Positions 23,419-34,320 of a stretch of DNA of 64,000 nt are shown here, piece after piece. Every line of letters begins with the position of its first letter. Position 1 is the first letter of the stretch. The notes under the pieces are model-generated. The model ran no database searches. It was not told where the DNA came from and worked only from the letters and a program-made list of their open reading frames with translations. Source of the stretch: Cavia porcellus (lineage: Eukaryota > Chordata > Mammalia > Rodentia > Caviidae); assembly GCF_034190915.1 (NCBI RefSeq), contig NW_026947484.1, positions 206,162,657 through 206,226,656 of the forward strand, in the 5' to 3' direction. A program made the translations under genes and the position numbers.

Positions 23419-24905
23419 ATTGTATCATCATATTCATTTGACATGAATATCTTTTCATTTTACTTTATAAAATTTATTTATAATTGTTTATTATTTTGAT
23501 TTTTGCCTCTGTTAGCTTCATTTCCCCTAAGTTTTTTTTTTAATCCCACTGGTTTCTTTTGGTCTTTGTTTCCATGTTAGGTAAAGTTTTTAATGTGTGG
23601 CTACTTCCGGTTAACAGCTCATGTTTAACCAACATGATGGTTTCCAATATAACAGTATCAGTGTCAAGAATACCAATCAGCACTTCTTTACATGTGCATC
23701 ATGCATATTTGGTGGTTTGTGGAATTTCCTTTATAACCTTGTCTTTTCAGTAAAACTTATAAGCTTTGCCTGGTTCCTATCTGACAACAATTCCTTGATG
23801 GTTTCATCTTTTCAGATAGTAAACACACTGTCTCATTCTAGAGTAGAGGAAGATCTGGGATTTAGTTTTTCCTTCTAAAGACATTGAACCAATTTTCCCA
23901 CTATCTTACCCCACTAACCCCAGCTGTCTTTAAGGAAAGACACTCTACCCTTTTGTTAAAGGTACTTGGTACCTGGAGTTCTTGAACATTTGTAGACTAC
24001 TATTTGACATCCTTTGGACCCACACAGTATTTAGCAGTCAGCTTTCTGTGGTCTTTTAGGTCAATTGCCTCTTCTTGATTTGTTTTTCAGCTCCTCAATC
24101 CTTTCCTCTTAATGGTAGAGATGTGAGATAAGTGCAAATATGGTTGTCCCTTTGGGTCCCCAGGCAACTAGTTTAGAGCCACTTGCATGTATTAAAGCAA
24201 TTGATGCTAAGGTCCAGTACATAAAATGGTGTAGTGTAAACATTTTCCCATATACTTTAATCTCTAGATTACTTAGAATATGTAATATAATGCCAGCACT
24301 GTGTGAATAGTGGCTATATCTACTGCATCATTAAGAGAAAAATGATAAGGAAAAGATCTGCACATGTTTAGGACAAACACACTTTTTTCCTCAATGTTTT
24401 CATTCTGTTACTGGATGGAGGGTCTCATAAAGTTTTTTCCAGTTCTTGGTATCTTGAACAAAGAATTGGACAGGACATACAGAAAAGGCATAGAAGCACA
24501 CATTTATCATGGGCAGAAGAGAATCAGCAGTGGCCCCAAGAACAAATAAGAGAAATGTGTCTTTCGTTCTAGGCTAAGAGTCCAAGTTCCTTCTAGAGGA
24601 CAGTCCTGGACATATTGGAATGTTCATGCTAAGTCACAATTTCTTAACTGTGAATAATATTATTTCCTATAATTCTCTTTGTTATAATTTATCCACAAGA
24701 ATGCAACTCATATGGATAGGTAGGTAATGAGTTTGTCCATGGCCAAAGGTTACTTTGGGGAATCTTGAAGTAGTTTTTCTGCACTTGTACCTGATTTAAG
24801 AATTCCCCAAAAACTGATTTATGGGCTAATATGTTCCCTGTGGCTATTGTTTGGGAGTTAGAGAAGTAGGTCCCCAGGCAGCACTAGAATCTTGGGAAGA
24901 TTGTC
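23419..24905. other. Unique AT-rich sequence, nothing recognised
   Basis: Short ORFs only (for example 23,559-23,753 and 23,621-23,878, overlapping in different frames), with no recognisable product. Confidence 0.5.
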
Positions 24906-25020
24906 GATTGATAGGTAGCAGGGTAGAGAGCCTCTCTGTGAGAAACAACTCAGATGCTAGAATTTAACATCATGGAGATGACAAGATGAAAGGAGAGGGA
25001 TTCTCACAACCCAGGAAGAA

Positions 25021-25112
25021 ATAGGAAAAAGAAAAAGAAAAAAAAAAGCAGGCAAGAAGAAAGAAGGAGAGGAAGAAAGAAAAAAGAAAGAAAGCAGGAA
25101 AGAAAGAAAGAG

Positions 25113-25148
<36 letters not shown>
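25021..25148. repeat. (GAAA)n purine tract
   Basis: Imperfect then near-perfect GAAA repeats. The Ser/Phe-rich ORFs on the minus strand (24,957-25,235; 25,004-25,201) are translations of this tract and not genes. Confidence 0.95.
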
Positions 25149-25149
<1 letters not shown>

Positions 25150-25765
25150 AATGTAGACTGAAGGCCAGAACTAGATGTACTCTCAGGGGAGCCAGTTCCA
25201 CACTGTGCTGGGCGCCTTAGAGTTGGACAACTCACAGTGGTGCTGAAGTCGTGGTCATACCAAAATCAGGGGTTGGTGAGCCCAAGGCCCTTGATGAGAG
25301 GATGCACTGCAACGGAGAGCAGAACTGGCATGGAGAGCTGCACTGACCAAATGCTTGGAATTTGGTCCTGCGGTGGGAGGTGACCAGCTGGATGACATAT
25401 TGGAGTTGGGCAGGATAGGCCTGAAGAATTACAATGGTGTCAGTCAGCTGCTCCTGGCCCAAAGTGGACTGGTGGGATCTGCTTGGGCTGGGTCATACCA
25501 TTGGTTGGGACACAATAACCAGGGACAAAACTGTTCCAAATCTGTGATGTCCACACAGCACAGACTAATGCATTGAAGGCACTCACTGGTTGACTGGCTC
25601 CAAGGAGAGAGGCCAGCCCACATCATCCCTGTATTGCACCTCACAGATCAACAGCAAACTGGAAAGGGCAGAAATCCCATAGCTGGAACACTTCAGAAAA
25701 ACCATAAGCAATATGGAAATGGCCTGAGATTTCCATCATACTCCTGTCTGAAAGAAACCAGAAAC

Positions 25766-26749
25766 ATGACAAGAAAAAGAAACAGGAAAAAGCCTCCAGC
25801 TGCTGACTCAGGGAAAATAAATCCAGGAGAGGTAAATACAGAAGAGATTGAGGGCAGCAAACATGTAATATCAGACATGGCATCAGCCAACATAAAGAAA
25901 TAACTCTGTAACATCACAGATGACCTTAAAACTGAAATTCTAATTCAAGTGAAGCAAGATAGAAGAAGATTAATAAAAGAAATGCTAAGCACCTGTCCGG
26001 AAGATACAGATGGAAGAATGGAGGAACATACAGAAAAAGGAGAGAAACCTTTGATGAAGAATATAAACAAAATCTAAAATAAAAAGGAACAGATTCAAAC
26101 AGATTACCAGGAAATTAAAAACCCCATTGAAAGCTGGCAAAATTACTTGACAGAAAATAAAGTTAAACTTTCAAAACCTGAAGATAGATTTGAAATGTGT
26201 GATCATGAAAGGAAAGATCTCTTAAAAATAACAAGGAACCAGGAAGTAACAATACAAAAGCTAGAAGATTGTAAGAGGATCTATAACTTAAGAATAAAAA
26301 ATGTGAGTGAGGAAGCAGAGGTAAACACAAATGAAATACAAAGGCTATTCACAGAAATAATTAAGGAAAACTTCTCATGCCTAGAAAAAGGAAATAATAT
26401 TCAGATATTCTGTATGAGGCATACAGAACTCTAGCCAGCTACAACAAAAACAGAGCTACATCTAGACATATAATAATCAAGATCTCAGAGATTCCTCCCA
26501 AGAACAGAATATTAAAAGCCATCAAAGAAAAGAAACAGATCACCTATGAAGGAAAACCCATCAGAATCACAGCAGACTTCTTGACACAAACCAGCAAATC
26601 AAGAAGAGCTTGGAGTGAAGTAGTCCAAGCCCTGAAAGACAATAACCTCCAACTCAGATTGATGCACCCGGATATACTAGAAATTAATGGAGAAACAAGA
26701 TATTTCCATGACAAAGAGGAACTGGGGGAGTTCCAACACTACAAATAAT
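25766..26749 (+). pseudogene. L1 ORF1 (RNA-binding protein), broken
   Basis: ORF1p is the trimeric nucleic-acid chaperone of L1. Here it starts at the ATG at 25,766 with a Lys/Arg-rich N-terminus. In-frame stops occur at 25,901 and 26,075, and a frameshift near 26,400-26,420 ends the frame at 26,434. The RRM/C-terminal domain then continues in another frame to about 26,749, with recognisable blocks 'ATSRHIIIKISEI', 'ILKAIKEKKQITYEGKPIRI' and 'KSRRAW'. The middle segment (26,147-26,400) has the charged, helical character of the coiled coil. At least three disabling lesions mean no functional product. Confidence 0.85.
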
Positions 26750-26849
26750 ATTGAAAGACATTCTCGAGAGAGAGAAACAAATCACCAGAATTCCAGGAAT
26801 GGTGGCAGTGAGGCCTCAATGAATGGGGCAGACAGTGGAATGAAGGAGA

Positions 26850-27110
26850 AAAGTAGACAACCCATTGGCAGAAAAATAGCATAGCAGAGATGAGGCAGAG
26901 AAGAGTGGCTATTACCTCTAACACAGATGGCCTTGATACACTAACAAAAAGAAACACAGGTAGAGCAGATCAGGAGATAGGGTCCGTCCAGATGTTCTGA
27001 ATAGGAAACACAATCAATCTGAAGATAGTTAATGAACCAAAAGTCAAAGATGAGAAAACAATGCTCTATATAACAGGGAACCAGACAGAAATAGGGAATG
27101 AAGGAAAACC
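26850..27110 (+). pseudogene. Remnant of L1 ORF1-ORF2 junction and ORF2 start
   Basis: It is alignable by eye to the same region of the minus-strand copy at 48.4-48.7 kb: 'cattggcagaaaaatagcat' and 'aaagaaacacaggtagagca' versus reverse-complement 'caatggcaggaaaatagcat' and 'aaagaaactcaggcagaatg'. Homology stops near 27,110, just before the endonuclease core, about where that other copy is also deleted. No open frame remains. Confidence 0.6.
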
Positions 27111-27433
27111 TTGAGGTTTTAGTAAGTAGAGGAATACAACTCAAGATCAAGCTCAGGGGTAAAAAGGTTCAGAACCACTTAGGTAAATAGTGGGTTGCCC
27201 CTCTAATCTAAAAACTAAAGGAGTAAGTGGGACCCAAAATGTACAAAGCACCCTGCAAATGTGAAAGGGGAGCAATGGTCTCAAAAAGGAAGGCTGAGGA
27301 CATTGTTAATAATGCACCAAGATTTAAAATCCACATTATTCTTATCACTCTATTTAGTTTGATTTTATTCTGTTCCTATCTATCTACTCATAATAGATTT
27401 GAGGGCACAAACAGATATCCCCAAATAGATCCC

Positions 27434-27669
27434 AAAATAGATCATAAGAAAACAATTTAAGAAACACAGATTTCAAAGCAAAACCTCCAGAAATCTTCAC
27501 TGTCTCATATTGTCTCTTGTTTTCTTGTCTTGTCATATTCAATAGAATTGTCTATATCATCAGGCTTAGTATAACTGAACATAGCAGTACACAGTTGCCC
27601 ATATCTTCACACACAGTGAATTCATACCTAACAAAATAGTATAAAACTGATCAGAACAGAATGATGAAG
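27434..27669. repeat. Left arm of a ~240-bp inverted repeat
   Basis: The reverse complement matches 28,559-28,799 at roughly 95% by eye, with about a dozen substitutions and small indels. It is an inverted copy of the distal part of the same element's 3' UTR. With the right arm it could fold an RNA hairpin with an ~890-nt loop. Confidence 0.9.
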
Positions 27670-28258
27670 CACTGTGGTAATTATCCTTAATTTCCTTTTA
27701 ACTTAAAATGAAGCCCTGTATTATACTGTCTTACTATAACTGATTTTATTTGAATCTGGTTTGTTAGATCTGTTTTGTCTTGACTGATTTTATTTGGATC
27801 TGGTATGCTTGATAGTATCAAGGCAACTACTCTGAAGATGACAAGATTCAATAGGATACCCATTCTGGTTTGTTTATTCACTACTTTTGAAGTCCTATAA
27901 TATCTCCAAAATTTTGTTTTTATTAATATTGCTATGTACTGCTATGTTCAATTCTATTATGCCTGATAATATAGACAATTCTATTGAAAATAACAAGACA
28001 TCATAGTAACTACTGTAGATCACCTAGTATTGTGTTTTTATATATCTTCTTCATTTTGTGTTTTTCTAGGAATTTGTTTTGTTTTCCCCTCTAATACAGA
28101 AAGAATAGGTATACATGTAGAGACTCATGTGTGCATAGAACTTCTAAGCAGTTTAAGAAAATTGATTATATAATGCACAACATAATGAATAGATACTTTA
28201 AAGAGAAAGAAACACTAAGATACCCAGTGCTAATTCCATAGCATCGTTGTATAAAATC

Positions 28259-28415
28259 TATTATTCTATTAATAATAGTATTCTATTAAATACTATTATT
28301 AATAGCATTCTATTAATAATAGTATTCTATTAAATACTATTAATTAATAGTATTCTATTAATAATAGTATTCTATTAAATACTATTAATAGTATTCTATT
28401 AAATACTATTATTCT
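28259..28415. repeat. Palindromic AT-rich minisatellite
   Basis: Repeated, partly palindromic units of the type 'tattctattaataatagta' and 'ttctattaaatactatt' iterate through about 155 bp between the inverted-repeat arms. Each unit is self-complementary and could form small cruciforms. Confidence 0.9.
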
Positions 28416-28558
28416 CTGTTCAGATTGGTATTAGTCTGTATTGTTTTGTTTAAGCTCAACATACATAAAGGTATGGACAGCCATTTTGAACAGAACGAGA
28501 GACATTATGGTAGCCTTTGTAGACTTCCCTATTGTTTGGTCTTGAAGACCTAAAATGC

Positions 28559-28799
28559 CTTCATCATTCTGCTCTGATCAGTTTTATACTATTTTGTTAG
28601 GTATGAATTCACTGTGTGTGTGGAGATATGGACAACTGTGTACTGCTATGTTCAATTATACTAAGCATGATGATAGAGACAATTCTATTGAATATAACAA
28701 GACAAGAAAACAAGAGACAATATGACAGACAGTGAAGATCTCTGGAGGTTTTGCTTTGAAATCTGTGTTTCTTAAATTGATTTCTTATGATCTATTTTG
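28559..28799. repeat. Right arm of a ~240-bp inverted repeat
   Basis: Partner of 27,434-27,669. It lies just upstream of the A-rich 3' end of the element, in sense orientation. Confidence 0.9.
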
Positions 28800-28859
28800 T
28801 GCTGTTTTGTTATGTTTAACTGTACCCTAATTAAAATAAATAAAAAAAAGATTGATAGG

Positions 28860-30085
28860 GAGGTGTTACTTAGCTCATGACTGATAGGAAGGCATGTCCT
28901 GGCCCTGCTAACTACTATTATAATTCTGTGGATGCAGAACCAGAGTTACAGAAGGCTGACTACACTCAGAAGTATTTTGTACAGATGGATATATTCAGCC
29001 TACGTGCTAACTAGAACTCCAATGCAGTTTTTTCATAGCCTACCAGTTTTCAGCCTATCTTTAGGCCAGCAGCAGAGTCACTTTGGAACTTGGAGAATGA
29101 GACTTCTGGGCATGAAGCCTAGCTACTTAGTGTTACCAGTCTTCCAGGTGATAGTTCTGAACAACTGGATTTTGAGGACAATATTTATAAGGGAAAATTA
29201 GAAATTTCTAAAAGAACACGACATATACCTAGCTCATCTATCACAATATCTAACTTTCAGTCTTTTTTTTCTCCTGTTTCAGAATAACAGCTTAGTTTCA
29301 GACTTTTAGCTCTTATGAGTTCATTTCTAAAACATCTCAGAACTGAAAGTGCATTTTAATTTGAAATACCATATTTAACTTTGCATATTCTCTATTTATT
29401 TTTGTAATGTCTGCATTTCTTTAAACAAATATTTCAATATTTTTTAAAATGCTGCTTATATTTTTAGAATCATTTTCATTCCCCTGGTTTTCTTTTACAT
29501 TCTATTTAACTATGTTGCCCTCAGTAGTACCTTAACTTGAATTTAAATGCATTTCAATTATTTCTGTTTCAACTTTTTAAAAATGCTTTTCACTTTTATA
29601 GGTATTTCTTCATATATTATAGAACTCTAATTAAAATTCTTTGCTTACTTCTGTTTCCTCTCAAGTCATTTTCCAAGTGTCAGTGTCTTCAGCTTCCTCT
29701 TCTCAATTTTAACTTCTAACAAGAAAGAATATTGAGATGATTTTTTCCCCTTTCCAGTCTACAATGCTTGTCATTCTTTTAGAGTTATGGAATATGGGAA
29801 AGGACAAAACACATTTTCTCTTATTCATTGTGTTATCTCTTATTGATTTTTGTTATTCTTTTATTCAATAATGTTTACCTTTCTTTATTCTTAATTTTGT
29901 AAACTAAGTTTGTAAACAACTTGAACCAACAAAACCAAATAAATTGGGGTTCCATGAATCCAGGATTTCCAGTATTGAGCCACCTCCAGACTCCTAGCAA
30001 CCACAGTGGGCAAGTAATCACCCTCTGATGTCACTTTGATATAGAGAAATGAAGCTTCCAACTTACTATATGTCTGGTACAAGTT
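28860..30085. other. Unique AT-rich sequence, nothing recognised
   Basis: T-rich stretches near 29,260 and 29,400-29,900. No gene or clear repeat recognised. Confidence 0.45.
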
Positions 30086-30087
30086 TG

Positions 30088-30699
30088 TGTTCTCTAAAAT
30101 TGAAGAAAGAATTTTAGGAACAATAGAGGCTAAGAGCAGAGTATTTTTATTGAGAGAAAGAAGGCTTCTGTCTGAGAAAGATAGAGGGTTGCCAAAGTCT
30201 GTGTCTTTTCTAGGGACTTTTATAGAGCAAAACCCCAAGGTGAGGCAGGTCCAAGATGGGGAAAACCTGGGAACTCACAAGGTGGGCATGAGGTGAGACA
30301 GAAGTATGGTTAATCAATAAGATCAATTGCTCAGGTAAAATTGTTTAAATCAGGGGCAAATGAGGAGTGAGTCACATAGAAAGTGGACATTCTTAGCAGA
30401 ATTCTTCCCATAGGATGTTGGGATGGTGACTCCTGGCTTCCTCAGCATGACAGAGACCTATTTAAAATATCACCCCTTAGGATGTGAGTGCATTTATTTG
30501 ATCTTTGTCTTGAGGTCTGGCCCACAGCAGGAGGTGTCTGTTTCCCTGACAGTTGCAAGTTACCTGGGCTTCTGCTCTGGCTCCTTTGAAGACCTAGGCC
30601 TGTCTGACTGTCTATGATATTTTTATCTAACTCAGTTGCCTGTAACAATTTCTGGTTCAGGGCACATAAGGGAAACCCGTTGTACAATAAACCATCACA
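30088..30699 (-). mobile_element. Probable solo LTR of an endogenous retrovirus
   Basis: About 610 bp bounded by TG...CA ('tgttctctaaaattgaag' to 'ataaaccatcaca'). Near the left end, 'gagtatttttattgagagaa' is the reverse complement of an AATAAA-containing polyadenylation region, followed by 'gacttttatagagcaaaacc', typical of the R/U5 side of minus-strand LTRs. No retroviral genes, primer-binding site or second LTR is seen nearby, and no convincing target-site duplication was found. ORFs at 29,891-30,238, 30,423-30,617 and 30,442-30,687 overlap it and are incidental. Confidence 0.5.
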
Positions 30700-30839
30700 G
30701 TAATTAAGTGATTAAGTATGTAACTTTCCATGATAGAATTTACCTCTTCTGTTGTATATTGGCAGAGTCAGTTGTTTCTGTTGGCTTTACAAGTATTAAA
30801 ACCAACTAGTTGGGCACCCAGTCAGGACAGCCTGAGAAC

Positions 30840-31170
30840 TTGTGAAGGCTACCATAACAAATACCACAGAGTAGATGATTTATGCAATTGAAAATTATCT
30901 TCTCACAGTCGTGAAGCCAGAAGTTCCAGGTAAGGTATTGGCAGGCCTTAGGAGAAGCTTCAGTTTCGATCTTTGGCTTGAAGATGCAATTTCCGTGCTT
31001 TTACTTCCAAGGCTTGTTGAGGCCTTCGTGTCTCTGTGTGTGTCCAAATGTCCTTTTCTGAGGGGTGGGACCCCCACTGGGTTGGAGTAGGGGCCATTTT
31101 AAAGTCCTCATTTTAGCTTAACTCTCCAAAAGCCCTGTATCAGCACAGTCAAGGCTGAGATACTGAATTT
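30840..31170 (-). mobile_element. MaLR (MLT1/MST-like) LTR
   Basis: 'ggctaccataacaaatacca', 'cttctcacagtcgtgaagcc', 'cttaggagaagcttcag' and 'tgtctctgtgtgtgtccaaa' are reverse-complement MaLR LTR landmarks (ggctgctataacaaaatacc, ttctcacagttctggaggc). The ORFs at 30,875-31,090 and 30,895-31,077 are within it. Confidence 0.7.
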
Positions 31171-33055
31171 GACATATTTAATAGCCAAGGTCTTTTTTCC
31201 TTTCCCACTCTGACACTATCAGGGGTCTCACATGCTTCTCTGCTGCAAGGATCATAGGGACAAATAGAAAGGGAACACTTGGGGAGAGACTGATCATCGA
31301 AGGAAGAGTGAAAGATGAAGAGCGAAGCCTGAACCTAGATAACTGAGTAAGGCTATGTGTGGGAACCTGAGTAGGTTTTGTGGAAGAAATCCCAGGCCAG
31401 GTATTCACTGGGTGGTTAGATGCCCACAGCAGTTACGTGGTAACACGAGGCTGGCAGAAAAGGACAAAGTGCTTAAAAGCTGCTGAGAGAAGCAGAATAG
31501 GAAGTTCCATTGGTTAAATAAAAGACTAAGAATTGGTAGCTTGTTGCACATTTTGCTGTTTTAAGGTATTGTAATGCTGGCGTGTTGGCAGTGGAATAAT
31601 TGTAGAACTGCCTTTCATGCACCCGCAGAGCCAGAAATATATGAACTGTGATTTTTAAGACTTTTGTATCTTGGTTATTGTTAAACCAAATCTGTTGGTT
31701 AGAATTATAAAGTTTCCAGATTTTCAACATATAATGACTCCCAAAGCCTATTGGAAAACAATATAAAGGTCACCAATAAGCCTTGGAAACATATAATTGA
31801 TATCAAATTATCATATAATCTTTTGAATAAATAGCTACATGAACTCAAATGGGATAAATGAAAGAAAATCAAAGGGAAAACAAACAAGAAGACTAAATTT
31901 TAGCATCTTATAACACAAAGATATAAATAGTTTAAATTGGCCTTCCCTATGTTGAAAACATTGCAAAGAATATGGGTTTTTTTCCTGTTTTGAAAGACAA
32001 AAAGTAGATATTGAACAGTTGATAGATATTTTAAATCTAGAAATATATGATTATTCTTAATTTGGATACAGTTTTTAGTCATATATTATGCTGACAAGTG
32101 CTATGCAAAAATATAATGTAAGTCACATGCATATTTTAAAATTTTCTAGTAGCTTCATGTACAAATTAAGATGATTTATTCCTATTTAGAACATCAATCA
32201 CTGCTATTCATTCTTAGGGGAAGTGTAGGGTGCAGTTTTTCTTTTCTTGAAGCCTGACCCTCATTGAATGTGCCTTCAGATACAATTCTTTTGGCTGATT
32301 TTCAGGGCCCAGCCCCATCCGGCTGCCTACAATAGTTTTAAATAACTTAGTTTTCTAAAATATTTCCCCCTTGGAAGAAGTATCCTTAACTTCAGTTAGG
32401 GAAAATTGGGTGTAATTTCCAATGTAAAATATTCAGTGTGTTCACAAGATATTTTCCAGTTGATAAATGTATGTTGAGATTTTCCCATGGTCCCTTTGCT
32501 AGTTGTTTAATTAGGAGCATCTAGATTACAACATTTCACCTTCAGGATTTTTAGGAATTGAATCCAAAACCATTTTCTGACAGAAATGATATTCATTTGT
32601 GAAGATAGGAGAATCACATGTGTTTGACAAATCAGTTGTTTTTCTTTCTATTGTATATTCAAAGTAGTAAATTTTGAATTTTAACGTAACATTTGCAAAG
32701 CTTTTTTTTTTTCTGATGAAAAAAAAAAAAAAAAACATTGGTGTTCTTCAAAGGCCTGGAGAGTTAGAGCTAGCTAGCATAGCTTCTCTGTACTGGATAT
32801 GTTTAGGTAATTAGAATACTTATTTTAGTAGAGTGGAGGTGCATGCCACTTCCCAGGGGTATCCTCTATTCTTGTTTGGTGTGAAAATAATTGAATGATT
32901 TCCTAAAGAATAATTGCATAGAAATCCACTTGGCTGATGGGAATATTTGCATGGGAATGAGGGCGATTGCTTGATTGGATTATAGAGTGAATCAAGGTCA
33001 GATGAGAGCCTTGGTACATGCCTTCACAGCTAGAAGGTATTCATCATTTATCTTA
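31171..33055. other. Unique AT-rich sequence, nothing recognised
   Basis: Homopolymer T/A runs at 32,700-32,735. Short ORFs without recognisable products. Confidence 0.5.
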
Positions 33056-33059
33056 CAAA

Positions 33060-33290
33060 TGGTTAATGCTTACTAAGCACTAAGTGTCATCCTATTACTT
33101 TATCAATATTAATTCACATAGCAGCCTTGTGTCATATGTGATTTTATCTCCAGTTCACAGATGAGAAAATCAAGGCCTAAGGGTTAAGTGAGTCATCTGT
33201 AGACTTCTAGATAGCCTGGCAGTGCCAAGAATCCCACTTGAGGAGCCTGGCTCTGTATCTATGCTTCACACCACTCTGTAACTCTCAGAA
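33060..33290 (-). mobile_element. MIR SINE
   Basis: 'gcttactaagcactaagtgt', 'aattcacatagcagccttgt', 'cacagatgagaaaatcaagg' and 'cctggctctgtatctatgct' follow the full reverse-complement MIR order, making it the most complete MIR in the window. Confidence 0.8.
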
Positions 33291-34083
33291 GCTATCAACC
33301 ATCACCCAGAATATCCCTCAGAGTCCCTGGATGAGTGGAAACACTGAAATCAATTGAGTCACCTTGGGGAGGAGATCACTTGTATTATATTTTCACTGGA
33401 ATAGGAGATTGAAATAAAAATTTTAAGCTATCCATAACAAAGATGCCATGTTTTTCACATGTCTAAGTAATAGGTATGAATTTTTTACCTGCTACACAAT
33501 TACATTACTGTCAATGAGCGGCCTCTGGTGTCTGCTTTGGGAAATTCTGAAGGATACTATGTTACTGTGATATTAAAAGATTGGATTGAGATAATCTTCA
33601 GGGCTTTGACATAAAGATCGTCTCCCATCATGATGACTGTTGCCTAAACTTGAGTGGAAGTTCTTCCTTTATTCTCCTGTGGAGAGCTAAAGTCACAGGT
33701 CAGCAGTCTTTTAAGAGAAAGCTACTTCCACTGGGTTTATTTTTGGAAGAGCTAAGATCCTCTGCAGTTCACTGTGAGTCCAAGTGGTGGATGTGGGCTA
33801 GCTTGAGGAGGTAGGGATGAAAGGAACTTACTTTAGGAGCTTTTACAACGAGGTTAAAAGACAGAAATAATTATAACATGTCCCCTTTTTATGTAAGCTT
33901 AAAACAAAAATACATGCCACCCCCCCAAAAAAAACACTCAGCTCTGTAGTTGTCTAATGGAGAACGTGATTATTCATTTAGTTCTCACTCCTGTGAAGAG
34001 CTGCTTCCCTGCATGACACTGCTTCACACAAAGATACAGATGCGGTGAAGTACTCTTGCAGTATTTTCATGTCAGTTGGTCTA
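33291..34083. other. Unique sequence, nothing recognised
   Basis: No gene or repeat recognised. Confidence 0.5.
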
Positions 34084-34320
34084 GAGGAGGGTTTGGCAAG
34101 CCTTTTTAGTAAAGGACTGGATAGTGAAATGGGGCATTTTGTGGGCCAAATTCTTTTTTTCTGTTGTATTCTCCTTGTTTTCCTTTACTTTAAAATGTAG
34201 ATTTTTAGATTTAAAAACACAAAATCATCATCATTTTAGCTTTCTTTTTGTACAGAAATGGGACATAGGCTGGATACTTGTTCTAAGAACTTGTTATACT
34301 GATGCAAATTAATAGAGAAT
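34084..34320 (+). mobile_element. hAT-type DNA transposon remnant
   Basis: 'gtttggcaagcctttttagt', 'aaaggactggatagtgaaat' and 'gcattttgtgggccaaattc' match the left half of the common hAT fossil (gtcggcaaactttttctgta, aagggccagatagtaaat, ggctttgcgggccat). The right half is weak. Confidence 0.6.

Larger units (their letters stand above)
24916..28849 (+). mobile_element. LINE-1 derivative lacking ORF2 (HAL1-like), plus strand
   Basis: Contains, in order, a GAAA-rich tract, a CpG-poor 5' UTR-like leader (about 25,200-25,765), a degenerate L1 ORF1 (25,766-26,749), a short stretch homologous to the L1 ORF2 start (about 26,850-27,110), and a long AT-rich 3' UTR ending in an A-rich tail at 28,841-28,849. 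Reverse transcriptase and most of the endonuclease are absent. The 10-bp repeat 'gattgatagg' occurs immediately before 24,916 and directly after the A tail (28,850-28,859), so it is probably the target-site duplication and the whole 3.9 kb one insertion. The 5' boundary rests on that repeat alone. The structure resembles HAL1 (half-L1) elements. Confidence 0.7.

Noticed and set aside
24957..25235. Ser/Phe/Leu-rich minus-strand ORFs
   Set aside because: Translation of the GAAA simple repeat.
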